This document shows, one piece after another, positions 32,821 to 41,251 of a stretch of DNA of 64,000 bases. Made by a program: the position numbers and the translations under genes. The stretch lies in the NCBI RefSeq assembly GCF_021172045.1, contig NZ_CP087164.1, positions 496,001 through 560,000 of the forward strand. The letters run 5' to 3'. The DNA comes from Capillimicrobium parvum (GTDB taxonomy: Bacteria > Actinomycetota > Thermoleophilia > Solirubrobacterales > Solirubrobacteraceae). A model generated the notes under the pieces. The model did no database searches. It was not told the DNA's origin and saw only the letters and a list, made by a program, of their open reading frames with translations. Position 1 is the first letter of the stretch; each line of letters starts with the position of its first letter.

Positions 32821-33971
32821 CCGGCACCCGGCTCGAGCGCTCGGCGCGCGACCGGGTGCTGCTCGGCGTGTGCGGCGGCCTGGCCCGGACCCTGGGCGTC
32901 GACGCCGCGCTCGTGCGACTGGCGTTCGCCGCGCTCGTCCTGCTCGGCGGATCCGGCCTCGTCGTCTACGGCGCGCTCGCGCTGCTGCTGCCCGCTCCGG
33001 CCGAGCCGCCCCGGCCCTGGCGCGGGCGCCGGCAGGAGGCGATCGGCATCGCCGCGCTGATGGCGGCGGCCAGCGTCGGCCTTGCGGTCCGCGACCTCCT
33101 CATCCCGCTGCACGTCCTCGTGCCCGCCGCCCTGCTGGCCGGCGGCGTCGCCCTCGTCTGGCGCCAGGTCGTCGCCGGCCGCGCGGGCGGCGAGCGGCCC
33201 GCACTGCGCGAGATCGTGCGCCTCGGCGGCGGGCTCGCGCTCGTCGGCTTCGGCGCCGTCCTGTTCCTCAGCGCCAGCGGCGACCTGGCGCAGGTGTCGT
33301 CCGCGCTCGTCGCCGGCGCCATCGTCGCCACCGGCCTCGGCCTGCTCGTCGGCCCTCGGCTCGCGCGCGCCCGCGCCGACGCGGAGGCCGAGCGCCGCGA
33401 GCGCATCCGCACCGAGGAGCGCGCCCACGTCGCCGCGCGCCTGCACGACTCGGTGCTGCAGACGCTCGCCCTCATCCAGCGCGTCGACGACCCGCGCCGG
33501 GCGCAGTCGCTCGCCCGCCGCCAGGAGCGCGAGCTGCGGGCGTGGCTCTACGGCGGCGAGGAGCCCGGCGAGCCGGCGACGCTCGCCACCGCGCTGCGCG
33601 CCGCGGCGGCCGACGTGGAGGAGCACTACGGCGTCGCGGTCGAGCTCGTGCAGCCCAGCGACGCGCCGCTCGACGACGCCCTCGAGGCGCTCGCCGCGGC
33701 GGCGCGCGAGGCGATGACCAACGCAGGCCGCCACGCCGGCGTCGAGTCGATCTCCGTGCTCGCCCGCGTGGCCGACGGCGAGGCGAGCGTCTTCGTGCGC
33801 GACCGCGGCGCCGGCTTCGATCCGGCGGCCGTGGCCGAGGACCGCCGCGGGCTGCGCGAGTCGATCACCGGCCGGATGGCGCGGGCCGGCGGCCGGGCGA
33901 CGGTCGTCTCGGCGCCCGGCGACGGCACGGAGGTCGAACTGCTCCTGCCGCGAAGATCCTCCACGGCATGA
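32817..33971 (+). CDS. PspC-domain sensor histidine kinase (NarL/LiaS type)
   Basis: A 384-residue kinase. An N-terminal PspC domain (RDRVLLGVCGGLARTLGVDA) is fused to a membrane region of about five helices (~35-180). The HisKA_3-type dimerisation helix has AARLHDSVLQTLALIQR with the phospho-His (~208). The ATPase domain shows AAREAMTNAGRHAGVESISV (N box), VRDRGAGFDPA (G1 box) and a GLRES... segment. The phosphate would pass to the LuxR-type regulator encoded next (ATGA overlap). Fusion of PspC to the kinase suggests the sensor itself reads membrane stress. Confidence 0.9.
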   Translation: MTGTRLERSARDRVLLGVCGGLARTLGVDAALVRLAFAALVLLGGSGLVVYGALALLLPAPAEPPRPWRGRRQEAIGIAALMAAASVGLAVRDLLIPLHVLVPAALLAGGVALVWRQVVAGRAGGERPALREIVRLGGGLALVGFGAVLFLSASGDLAQVSSALVAGAIVATGLGLLVGPRLARARADAEAERRERIRTEERAHVAARLHDSVLQTLALIQRVDDPRRAQSLARRQERELRAWLYGGEEPGEPATLATALRAAAADVEEHYGVAVELVQPSDAPLDDALEALAAAAREAMTNAGRHAGVESISVLARVADGEASVFVRDRGAGFDPAAVAEDRRGLRESITGRMARAGGRATVVSAPGDGTEVELLLPRRSSTA

Positions 33972-34636
33972 ACGTCCCTCTGCGCCGCGTCGTCATCGTC
34001 GACGACCACGAGATCTTCCGCGCCGGCCTGAAGGCCGGGCTCGGCCCCGCGATCCGGGTCGCCGGGGAGGCGGGCACGGTCGAGGCGGCGATCCCGCTCA
34101 TCCGCGAACAGGACCCCGACGTCGTGCTCCTCGACGTCCACCTGCCCGACGGCGGCGGCCAGGCGGTGATCGGGCCCGTCCACGCCGAGCGGCCGGGCGT
34201 GCGCTTCCTCGCGCTGTCGGTGTCCGATGCGCCCGAGGACATCGTCGCGGTCATCCGCGCCGGCGCGCGCGGCTACGTGACGAAGACGATCTCGCCGGAG
34301 GAGCTCGTCGCCGCGATCCACCGGGTCGCCGACGGCGACGCCGTCTTCTCGCCGTGGCTGGCCGGGTTCGTCCTCGACGCCTTCACGGGCGGCGGGTCGG
34401 GCGAAGGCGCCGCCGCGAGCCCGCCCTCCGCGGACCCCGAGCTCGACCAGCTCACGTCGCGCGAGCAGGACGTCCTGCTGCTCATCGCCCGCGGCTACAC
34501 CTACAAGGAGATCGCCGGCCGCCTGCACCTCTCGGTCAAGACCGTCGAGACCCATGTCTCCAACGTCCTGCGCAAGCTCCAGCTCTCCAACCGCCACGAG
34601 CTCACGCGCTGGGCGGCGCAGCGGCGGATGATCTGA
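33968..34636 (+). CDS. LuxR/NarL-family response regulator
   Basis: A 222-residue regulator. The receiver has VVIVDDHEIFRAGL, VVLLDVHLPDGGG (phospho-Asp ~55) and YVTKTISPEEL (Lys). A ~25-residue Gly/Ala linker precedes the HTH: LTSREQDVLLLIARGYTYKE followed by IAGRLHLSVKTVETHVSNVL. Partner of the kinase just upstream; likely targets are its own operon and envelope genes (inference). ATGA overlap with the kinase. Confidence 0.93.
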   Translation: MNVPLRRVVIVDDHEIFRAGLKAGLGPAIRVAGEAGTVEAAIPLIREQDPDVVLLDVHLPDGGGQAVIGPVHAERPGVRFLALSVSDAPEDIVAVIRAGARGYVTKTISPEELVAAIHRVADGDAVFSPWLAGFVLDAFTGGGSGEGAAASPPSADPELDQLTSREQDVLLLIARGYTYKEIAGRLHLSVKTVETHVSNVLRKLQLSNRHELTRWAAQRRMI

Positions 34637-34898
34637 CGGCTCGTCTCGCAACGGGACCGACCACTGGCGCCTCATCTTCCCGTACGACCCCAACGCCCCC
34701 TTCTCGTACGGCGAGGCCGGCTACTCACCCTCCGGGCGGCGCATCGTCTTCCTGCGCTACGGCGCGGGCGGGGCGAGCACCGTGACCAGCGCCCCCGACG
34801 GCACCGACCAGCGCGTCGTGGTCGACGCGGCCACGCTGGACGCCAACGGCGGGGGCCAGCCGGTCTGGCAGCCGCGCCCGGTGCGACGACCCCGCTGA
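34632..34898 (+). pseudogene. C-terminal fragment of a PD40/TolB-like beta-propeller protein
   Basis: The frame is open from 34632 (just after an in-frame TGA) to the TGA at 34896-34898, with no start codon near its beginning. It encodes SRNGTDHWRLIFPYDPNAPF, then SYGEAGYSPSGRRIVFLRYG and APDGTDQRVVVDAATLDANG, ending QPVWQPRP. YSPSGRRIVFLR and the APDGT turn are the repeat unit of PD40/TolB-type propeller blades. Normally such proteins have several blades and a signal peptide; here only about two blades remain. Looks like a 3' remnant left after deletion. Confidence 0.6.
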
Positions 34899-35002
34899 CC
34901 ACCGCCCGGCCCCGCCCGGGCGACCGAGCGGACTCCACAAACGCCCCCCATGGGGCGGGTTCGCGGTGCATCGGCGGGGGCGCCTAGGGTTGACCGACCC
35001 CC

Positions 35003-38000
35003 GTGATCTGCCCTCGCTGCGGCCAGCCGAACTCCGAGCCTGCGCGCTTCTGCTCGGGCTGCGCGGCGCCGCTCGCGGCGCCGTCCACGGCGAGCGCCGA
35101 ACGCAAGCAGGTGACGGTGCTCTTCGCCGACGTCAGCGGCTCGATGGAGCTCGCCGAGCACAGCGGGCCCGACCTCTGGCGGTCGATCATGGAGCGCTTC
35201 TACGTGATCCTCGCGGAGGGGGTCCACCGCTACGAGGGGACGGTCGACAAGTTCACCGGCGACGGGATCATGGCGATCTTCGGCGCCCCGGTGGCGCAGG
35301 AGGACCACGCCCGGCGCGCGTGCTACGCCGCTCTGCACCTGCAGCGCGAGGCGCACGCGTTCGGCGCCCGGCTCCGCGACGAGCACGGGCTCGCGTTCGC
35401 GGTCCGGATGGGGCTGCACTCCGGCGAGGTGGCGGTCGGCTCGATCGGCGACGACCGCGCGCTGACCTACACCGCGCTGGGCCACACCGTCGGCCTGGCC
35501 CAGCGCGTCGAGCAGCTGGCCCAGCCGGGGACGGCCTGCCTGACCGAGCACACGGCGGCGCTGGCCGAGGGCTACCTCGACCTCGAGGAGGTCGGCGTGT
35601 TCGATGTCCGCGGCGCGCGGCGGCCGGTCCGGGTCCTGCGCCTGACGGGCATCGGCGTCGCCCGCGGCCGGCTCGACGTCGCGCGCACCCGCGGCCTGAC
35701 GGGCTTCGTCGGCCGCGACGAGGAGCTGCGCACGCTCGACGACGCGATGGACCGTGCGCTGCGGGGCGACGGGCAGGTGATCGGCATCGTCGGGGAGGCG
35801 GGGGTCGGCAAGAGCCGTCTCTGCCACGAGTTCATCGCGCGCATCGAGCGGCGCGGCCTCACCGTCACTCACGTCGCGGGGCAGGCGCACGCGCGCTCCG
35901 TGCCGCTCGTCCCGCTGCTCGCGTCCGTCCGGTCGTACTTCGGCGTCGGCGAGCGCGACCCCGACGAGGTCGCGCGTGACCGCGTGACCGCCGGGGTGCT
36001 CGGGCTCGACCCGGGACTCGCCGAGGACCTGCCGCTGCTCTTCGAGTTCCTCGGCGTCGCGGACCCTCAGCGCCGCCCGCCGCGGATGGATCCCGACGCG
36101 CGCCAGCGCCATCTCCTGCGCCTGCTCAAGCGCCTCACCCACGCCCGCAGCCTGCGCGAGCCCGGCGTGTTCTTCTTCGAGGACCTCCACTGGCTCGACT
36201 CGGCGAGCGCCGTCTTCCTCGCCAACCAGGTCGAGGCGGTCCAAGGGACGCGCAGCCTCGTCGTCCTCAACTTCCGCCCGGAGTTCCAGGCGCCGTGGGT
36301 CGGCCGGCCCTTCTATCGCCAGATCGCGCTCCTGCCGCTGGGCGACGAGGCGGTCGACGCCCTGCTCGTCGAACTGCTGGGAACGGACGCGTCGCTCGAG
36401 GGCCTCGCGCAGGTCCTCGGCGAGCGCACGCGGGGCAACCCGTTCTTCCTCGAGGAGTCGGTCCAGGCGCTCGTCGAGACCGGCGAGCTCGAGGGCGGGC
36501 GCGGCGCGTACCGCCTCGTGCGCCCGGTGACCGAGATCACGGTGCCGGCGAGCGTCCACGCCGTCCTGTCGGCGCGCATCGACCGGTTGGCGCCGCGCGA
36601 CAAGGACGTCCTGCAGGCCGCGGCGGTCATCGGGACGGAGTTCGCCCTGTCGGTGCTGGAGCGCACCGCGGGGCTCGAGCCGGCCGGGCTCGACGAGGCG
36701 CTGCGGGCGCTCGTCGCGGCCGAGTTCGTCGTCGAGCAGGGCCGGCACCCCGAGACCCGCTACGCGTTCCGCCATCCGCTCACGCAGGAGGTCGCGTACG
36801 GGTCGCAGCTGGCCGATCGGCGTGTGGCCGGCCACGCCGCCGTGGCCGAGGCGATCGTGACCCTGCATGCCGGGCGCCTGGACGAGCGCGCCGCGGAGCT
36901 GGCCGTGCACTGGGCGGCGGCGGGGGAGACGATCGAGGCGGCGCGCTGCCACGCGCGCGCGGCGGCGTGGGCGGGCACGACCGACCCTGCCTCGGCGCTG
37001 CGGCATGCGCGCCGCGCGGCGGAGCTCGCCGACGGCGCCCCGCCCACCCCGGAGACCGTCGAGCTCGGCTTGACCGCGCACCTCTTCTCGCTCGAGTTCG
37101 GTTGGCGGCTGGGCATCTCGCACGACGAGGCGCGGGCGATCTTCCACGCGGCGGAGCGGCTCGCGGCGAGCGCCGGCAACGTGCGTGCGCGCACGATCCT
37201 GCTGGCGATCTACGGCCTCATCCGCGGCATCAACGACGGGCAGCTGCACGAGGGGCTCGCCCTCGCCCGCGAGTCGCTCGGCGTCGCCGAGATGTCCGGC
37301 GAGGCCCACCTGTACATGGCGATCGCGCCGGTCGCCTACCTGTTGCTCGCGACGGGCGACCTGCGCGAGGGCCTGGCGATCTGCGAGCGCGCGCTCGCGC
37401 TCGCCGACGGCGACGCGACGGCCGGCGCCGGCGTGCTGATCGGCTGCCCGGCGGCCCTCGTGACCATCTTCAAGGGCGCGTTCCTGCACGACCTCGCGGA
37501 GGTGGAGCCCGCGCACGACCTCCTCGCCGAGGGCCGCCGGATCGCGCACGACGCGGGCGATCTGGAGACCGTCGGGCTCAGCCACTCGCTCGCCGTCCGG
37601 CTGGCCTACTTCCGCGACGACCCGGCGGGCGCGATCGGGCACGCGCGCCTGGCGCTCGACATCGCCGAGCGCATCGGCAGCACGCAGTCGCGCGCCCGCG
37701 CGTGGCTCGCGCTCGGCACGGCCGAGCGGCTGGCCGAGCGCTGGGAGGCGGCGATCGAGGCGCTCGAGCGCTCGCGCGCCCTCGCCGAGGAGCACCGTGC
37801 CGGCGTCGACGTCGACGGCTGGCGCCTCGCGCTGCTCGCCGAGTGCCATCTCGGCCGCGGCGACCCCGGGCGCGCGCGGCGCCTGGCGAGCGAGGCCGTG
37901 GTGACGGCCCGCGTGCAGGGCGGCTACTTCAGCGAGATCTACGCGAGCGTCGCCCTGGCCCGCGTCTGGCGGGCGGCGGCGGTGCCGGACGTCGCGCCGG

Positions 38001-38110
38001 CGATCCAGGCGGCGCTGAGCCGGGCGGCCGAGCTCGTGGAGCGGGCGGACGCGCGGGCGTTCGCGCCGCTCGTCGAGGCCGAGCTCGCCCACCTCGACGG
38101 CATCGGCTAA
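35003..38110 (+). CDS. Adenylate cyclase-like / AAA-ATPase / TPR regulator
   Basis: A 1035-residue multidomain protein. Residues 1-25: zinc ribbon (CPRCGQPN...FCSGC). ~35-190: class III nucleotidyl cyclase fold with VTVLFADVSGSMELAE and KFTGDGIMAIFG (metal Asp pair). ~230-480: AAA_16 ATPase with GFVGRDEEL, Walker A GEAGVGKSRL and Walker B FFFEDLHWLDSASA. ~500-1035: helical TPR-like repeats. In GHTVGLAQRVEQ the cyclase transition-state Asn is replaced by Gly while Arg is kept, so activity is uncertain. This architecture is common in Actinobacteria and Rhizobia; role unknown. GTG start, TAGGGT 12 nt upstream. Confidence 0.9.
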   Translation: MICPRCGQPNSEPARFCSGCAAPLAAPSTASAERKQVTVLFADVSGSMELAEHSGPDLWRSIMERFYVILAEGVHRYEGTVDKFTGDGIMAIFGAPVAQEDHARRACYAALHLQREAHAFGARLRDEHGLAFAVRMGLHSGEVAVGSIGDDRALTYTALGHTVGLAQRVEQLAQPGTACLTEHTAALAEGYLDLEEVGVFDVRGARRPVRVLRLTGIGVARGRLDVARTRGLTGFVGRDEELRTLDDAMDRALRGDGQVIGIVGEAGVGKSRLCHEFIARIERRGLTVTHVAGQAHARSVPLVPLLASVRSYFGVGERDPDEVARDRVTAGVLGLDPGLAEDLPLLFEFLGVADPQRRPPRMDPDARQRHLLRLLKRLTHARSLREPGVFFFEDLHWLDSASAVFLANQVEAVQGTRSLVVLNFRPEFQAPWVGRPFYRQIALLPLGDEAVDALLVELLGTDASLEGLAQVLGERTRGNPFFLEESVQALVETGELEGGRGAYRLVRPVTEITVPASVHAVLSARIDRLAPRDKDVLQAAAVIGTEFALSVLERTAGLEPAGLDEALRALVAAEFVVEQGRHPETRYAFRHPLTQEVAYGSQLADRRVAGHAAVAEAIVTLHAGRLDERAAELAVHWAAAGETIEAARCHARAAAWAGTTDPASALRHARRAAELADGAPPTPETVELGLTAHLFSLEFGWRLGISHDEARAIFHAAERLAASAGNVRARTILLAIYGLIRGINDGQLHEGLALARESLGVAEMSGEAHLYMAIAPVAYLLLATGDLREGLAICERALALADGDATAGAGVLIGCPAALVTIFKGAFLHDLAEVEPAHDLLAEGRRIAHDAGDLETVGLSHSLAVRLAYFRDDPAGAIGHARLALDIAERIGSTQSRARAWLALGTAERLAERWEAAIEALERSRALAEEHRAGVDVDGWRLALLAECHLGRGDPGRARRLASEAVVTARVQGGYFSEIYASVALARVWRAAAVPDVAPAIQAALSRAAELVERADARAFAPLVEAELAHLDGIG

Positions 38111-38715
38111 TCCGGGAGGAGCTCGTCGAGCGCGCGCGCGGTCTCCGGGGCGCTCGTGTGGTGCACCGTCGCCATGCCTAGCTCGCGCGCCGGCTTGAGG
38201 TTGAACTTCAGGTCGTCGACGAACACGCAGTCGCTCGGCGCCAGCCCGATCCGCTGGGCGCCCATCACGTAGATCGCCGGATCGGGCTTGCGGATGCCCT
38301 CCTCACCGGAGATCACGAGGGCGTCGAACAGCTCGCCGAGCGTCCCGCGGTCGTAGAGCGCGGTGCCCCAGGAGTTCGAGATCAGCCCGGTGGGGATGCC
38401 GCGCCGACGGATCGCGCGGACGAGGTCGAACATCTCCTCGTCCGGGCGCAGGGCAGCGAACATGCGGCCGGCCAGGCCCTCGGGCGCGACGCCTATCAGC
38501 TCCGCCAGCGCGGCGTCGAAGACCGCCTCCTCGATCGCCCCCAGCTCGAGGTCGAACAGCAGCTGCTGCGCCTCCGGGTGCTCGCGGAACGCGCGGCTCA
38601 CCGCGTCGGGCGCCAGACCCTCCAGCGCGCAGAACGCCTCGAAGGAGCCGAACACGCTGGTCGTCAGCACACCGCCGAAGTCGATCAGCAGCCCGCGGCG
38701 CCGGTCAGCCGCCAA
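38107..38715 (-). CDS. HAD-superfamily hydrolase (epoxide-hydrolase N-terminal-like)
   Basis: A 202-residue HAD phosphatase-like protein. Motif I is LLIDFGGVLTTS (first Asp present; the second position is Gly instead of the usual Asp, typical of the sEH-N-like group). Motif II is GLISNSWG, motif III Lys is in EEGIRKPDPAIYV and motif IV FVDDLKFNLKPA. The GGVL-type motif I resembles the HAD domain of ACAD10/soluble epoxide hydrolase. It follows the phosphotransferase gene with an 11-nt overlap, a pairing that also occurs fused in ACAD10 proteins. Substrate unknown. Confidence 0.85.
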   Translation of the reverse strand: MAADRRRGLLIDFGGVLTTSVFGSFEAFCALEGLAPDAVSRAFREHPEAQQLLFDLELGAIEEAVFDAALAELIGVAPEGLAGRMFAALRPDEEMFDLVRAIRRRGIPTGLISNSWGTALYDRGTLGELFDALVISGEEGIRKPDPAIYVMGAQRIGLAPSDCVFVDDLKFNLKPARELGMATVHHTSAPETARALDELLPD

Positions 38716-39781
38716 GGGCCATGGCCTCCGCGCGCTCGGCCAGCTCGAGCACGCCGTCGCCGAACGACTTCAGGTATGGGTCGTCGGTGGCGCCCGAGAC
38801 CGCGCGCTTGTAGTTGCCCTCCATGAAGACGATCGCCTTCCAGACCGCGAGCGTCTGATACCAGCGGATGTCCGTCATCGCGCGGCCGGAGCCCGCCTCG
38901 TAGCGGGCGATCAGCTCGTCGCGGCGCAGGAAGCCCGTCTGGCGGGTCACGTTCGACAGCTCCATCATCATCGGCGGATCGTCGGCCTCGAACCACATGG
39001 CGGTGAGGTAGCCGAGGTCGGCGAGGGGGTCGCCGATCGTCGCCATCTCCCAGTCGAAGATCGCGACGATCCGAGCGGGCGCCTCGGGCGCCATCATCAC
39101 GTTGCCGAGCCGGTAGTCGCCGTGGACGATCGTCGCGGGCGGTGACTCGGGCCGGTTGTCGGCGAGCCACCGACCGACGCGCTCGAACGCGGGAAGCTCG
39201 CGCGTGCGGTTGTGCTCCCACAGGCCGGTCCAGCGGCGCAGCTGGCGCTCGAGATAGCCGGTCGGCTTGCCGAAGCCCTCGAGGCCGGCGGCGCGCCAGT
39301 CGACCGCGTGCACCTCGACGAGGCGGTCGACGAGCTCGACCGACATGCGCCGGCGCTCGTCCACCGAATCGAGCTCGGGCGGGACCGTGTTCGTGACGAC
39401 GTGGCCCTCGATCTTCCCCATGACGTAGAACGGCGCGCCGATGACGGACGGGTCGTCGCCGACGGCGATGACCTCGGCGACGCGCGCCTCGGTGGGCCCC
39501 AGCTTCCGCAGCAGCCCGGCCTCCCGCAGGACGTTGTGGGCCGAGGGCGGCAGCGGGCCCCGCGGCGGGCGGCGCAGGACGCCCTCCCAGCCGTCGCGCT
39601 CGAGCAGGAACGTCACGTTGGAGTGGCCGGCGCCGATCGGGGTCGGCGTGACGGGGCCGGCGCCCAGACCGTGGGCGTCGAGGAAGGCCCGAAGCGGGTC
39701 GAGCACGAGCAGCGGCTCGCGCTCGTGGCGCCGAGCCTCATCATGGGTGGTCACGACATCGTCGACGGCGAGCTCGATCAT
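38705..39781 (-). CDS. APH-family phosphotransferase (ACAD10/11 N-terminal-like)
   Basis: A 358-residue kinase-fold protein of the aminoglycoside phosphotransferase family, in the branch seen at the N-terminus of human ACAD10/11, which phosphorylates 4-hydroxyacids during their breakdown. PIGAGHSNVTFLLERDG (~48), VMGKIEGHVV, catalytic loop VHGDYRLGNVM (~216) with Asp and Asn, and FDWEMATIGDPLADLGY (~235) with the metal Asp. Not a resistance gene by context. TAGGTT lies 8 nt before the ATG. Coupled to the HAD gene; together they match a 4-hydroxyacid catabolic pair (inference). Confidence 0.85.
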   Translation of the reverse strand: MIELAVDDVVTTHDEARRHEREPLLVLDPLRAFLDAHGLGAGPVTPTPIGAGHSNVTFLLERDGWEGVLRRPPRGPLPPSAHNVLREAGLLRKLGPTEARVAEVIAVGDDPSVIGAPFYVMGKIEGHVVTNTVPPELDSVDERRRMSVELVDRLVEVHAVDWRAAGLEGFGKPTGYLERQLRRWTGLWEHNRTRELPAFERVGRWLADNRPESPPATIVHGDYRLGNVMMAPEAPARIVAIFDWEMATIGDPLADLGYLTAMWFEADDPPMMMELSNVTRQTGFLRRDELIARYEAGSGRAMTDIRWYQTLAVWKAIVFMEGNYKRAVSGATDDPYLKSFGDGVLELAERAEAMALGG

Positions 39782-39789
39782 CGCGCCGC

Positions 39790-39795
39790 AACCTA
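39790..39795 (-). promoter_or_regulatory. -10 hexamer TAGGTT for the phosphotransferase gene
   Basis: TAGGTT ends 8 nt before the ATG at 39781; no Shine-Dalgarno in the gap. Confidence 0.45.
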
Positions 39796-39804
39796 CCGCC
39801 CATC

Positions 39805-41241
39805 GTGGCGTTCTTGCTCCTGATGTCCCGAGCCCTTTGTCGGATCCTGCTGACCGCCGCCGCCTTCGCGGCGCTGGTCGTCACGCCCGCGCACGCGTCG
39901 AGCACCCAGCTGCAGACCTTCGAGGCGCCGCGCGACCTGCTGGACCCGGCGACCCGGCCCGCCGCCCTCGACCAGATCGACTCGCTCGGGACCCACGCGC
40001 TGCGCGTCGTCCTGTACTGGCGCAGCGTCGCGCCGTCGGCGACCTCGAGGACGAAGCCCACCGTCGACCTCACCGATCCGGCGAACTACGCATGGGGCGA
40101 GTACGACGCGCTGCTGGCCGCGGCCAAGGACCGCGGCTGGCCGGTGCTGCTGACCGTCTCCGGGCCCGTGCCGAAGTGGGCGACGAAGAGCCGGAAGGAC
40201 TACGTCACGTACCCCTCGGCCAAGGAGTTCCAGACGTTCATGACGGCGCTGGGCCGCCACTACGCCGACCAGGTGTCCATCTGGTCGGTGTGGAACGAGC
40301 CCAACCATCCGGACTTCCTGATGCCGCAGTACACGAAGAAGGGCCACCACCCGGTCTCCGGCAAGACCTACCGGCGCCTCTTCCTGGCGGCGTGGCGCGG
40401 GCTGCGGGCGAGCGGCAACGGCCGCGACCCGCTGCTCATGGGCGAGACGGCCCCACGCGGCACCGGCAAGGTCGTCGCCCCGCTGGCCTTCCTGCGCCAG
40501 GCGCTCTGCCTCGACTCGTCCTACCGGCGCGCGCGCACCTGCGCGAACCTGCCGGCCGACGGGTACGCGCACCACTCCTACTCGACGCGCGAGGGACCGT
40601 TCTTCGTACCGCCGAACCGCGACGACGTGACGATGGGCGTGCTGCGGCGGCTGACCCGCGCGCTGGACCTCGCGGCCCGCGCGGGCGCGGTGCGCTCGAG
40701 GATGCCCCTGTACCTCGACGAGTTCGGCGTGCAGTCCTACCCCGACAAGCTGCTCGGCGTCCCGCTGGCCAAGCAGGCCGAGTACTACGCGATCTCCGAG
40801 AAGCTCGCCTACGACAACCCGCGCGTGCTGTCGTTCTCGCAGTACCTGCTGCGCGACGACCCGAAGAACTCGAAGGGCTCCGGAGGCGGCATCCTCGCGC
40901 AGAGCGCGTTCCCGGGCTTCGAGTCGGGGCTCGAGATGGCCAACGGCAGGCGCAAGCCCGCCTACGACGGGTACCGCCTGCCGCTGACGGTGACCGAGCG
41001 CGGCAGTCGGAGCGCCGTGATCTGGGGCCGTGTGCGCCCGGCGACCGCGGCGACGAGCGTGACGATCCAGTACCGCGACAAGGGCGGCTGGCGGACGCTG
41101 CGGACGCTGCAGACCGCCGCGAACGGGACGTTCGCCACGAGCGCCGAGCGCCGCGACGGCCGCCGGTGGCGGGTCCTGTGGACCGCGCCGGACGGCACCG
41201 CACACCACGGCGCCTCGACCCGCGCCTATCCCAAGGTCTAA
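39805..41241 (+). CDS. Secreted clan GH-A glycoside hydrolase-like protein
   Basis: A 478-residue exported protein. Residues 1-31 are a signal peptide (LCRILLTAAAFAALVVTPAHA). The TIM-barrel domain ~35-390 has VWNEPNHPDF near 157 (Asn-Glu acid/base) and LYLDEFGVQ near 308 (nucleophile Glu), as in GH5/GH39-type enzymes. The last ~85 residues form a beta-sandwich (AVIWGRVRPATAATSVTIQY) of the kind added to secreted actinobacterial proteins. Distantly like the 314-aa protein at 16439. Start: GTG 39805 or ATG 39823; either leaves a signal peptide. Substrate unknown. Confidence 0.8.
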   Translation: MAFLLLMSRALCRILLTAAAFAALVVTPAHASSTQLQTFEAPRDLLDPATRPAALDQIDSLGTHALRVVLYWRSVAPSATSRTKPTVDLTDPANYAWGEYDALLAAAKDRGWPVLLTVSGPVPKWATKSRKDYVTYPSAKEFQTFMTALGRHYADQVSIWSVWNEPNHPDFLMPQYTKKGHHPVSGKTYRRLFLAAWRGLRASGNGRDPLLMGETAPRGTGKVVAPLAFLRQALCLDSSYRRARTCANLPADGYAHHSYSTREGPFFVPPNRDDVTMGVLRRLTRALDLAARAGAVRSRMPLYLDEFGVQSYPDKLLGVPLAKQAEYYAISEKLAYDNPRVLSFSQYLLRDDPKNSKGSGGGILAQSAFPGFESGLEMANGRRKPAYDGYRLPLTVTERGSRSAVIWGRVRPATAATSVTIQYRDKGGWRTLRTLQTAANGTFATSAERRDGRRWRVLWTAPDGTAHHGASTRAYPKV

Positions 41242-41244
41242 TCT
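41239..41244 (+). promoter_or_regulatory. -10 hexamer TAATCT for sixA
   Basis: TAATCT ends 7 nt before the ATG at 41252; it begins within the stop region of the glycosidase gene. Confidence 0.5.
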
Positions 41245-41251
41245 CGCCGCG

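Noticed and set aside
31353-33734. 793-codon minus-strand open frame across the PspC genes
   Set aside because: Composition (Glu/Asp/Arg/Gly repeats) is the mirror of GC-rich codons on the plus strand; the plus-strand genes have clear domains.
34757-38092. 1111-codon minus-strand open frame opposite the cyclase-AAA gene
   Set aside because: No domain features and strong composition bias; the plus-strand frame has zinc ribbon, cyclase and AAA motifs.
38705-39781. Aminoglycoside resistance kinase
   Set aside because: Sequence and pairing with a HAD hydrolase fit the ACAD10/11-like metabolic branch of the APH family; nothing suggests resistance.
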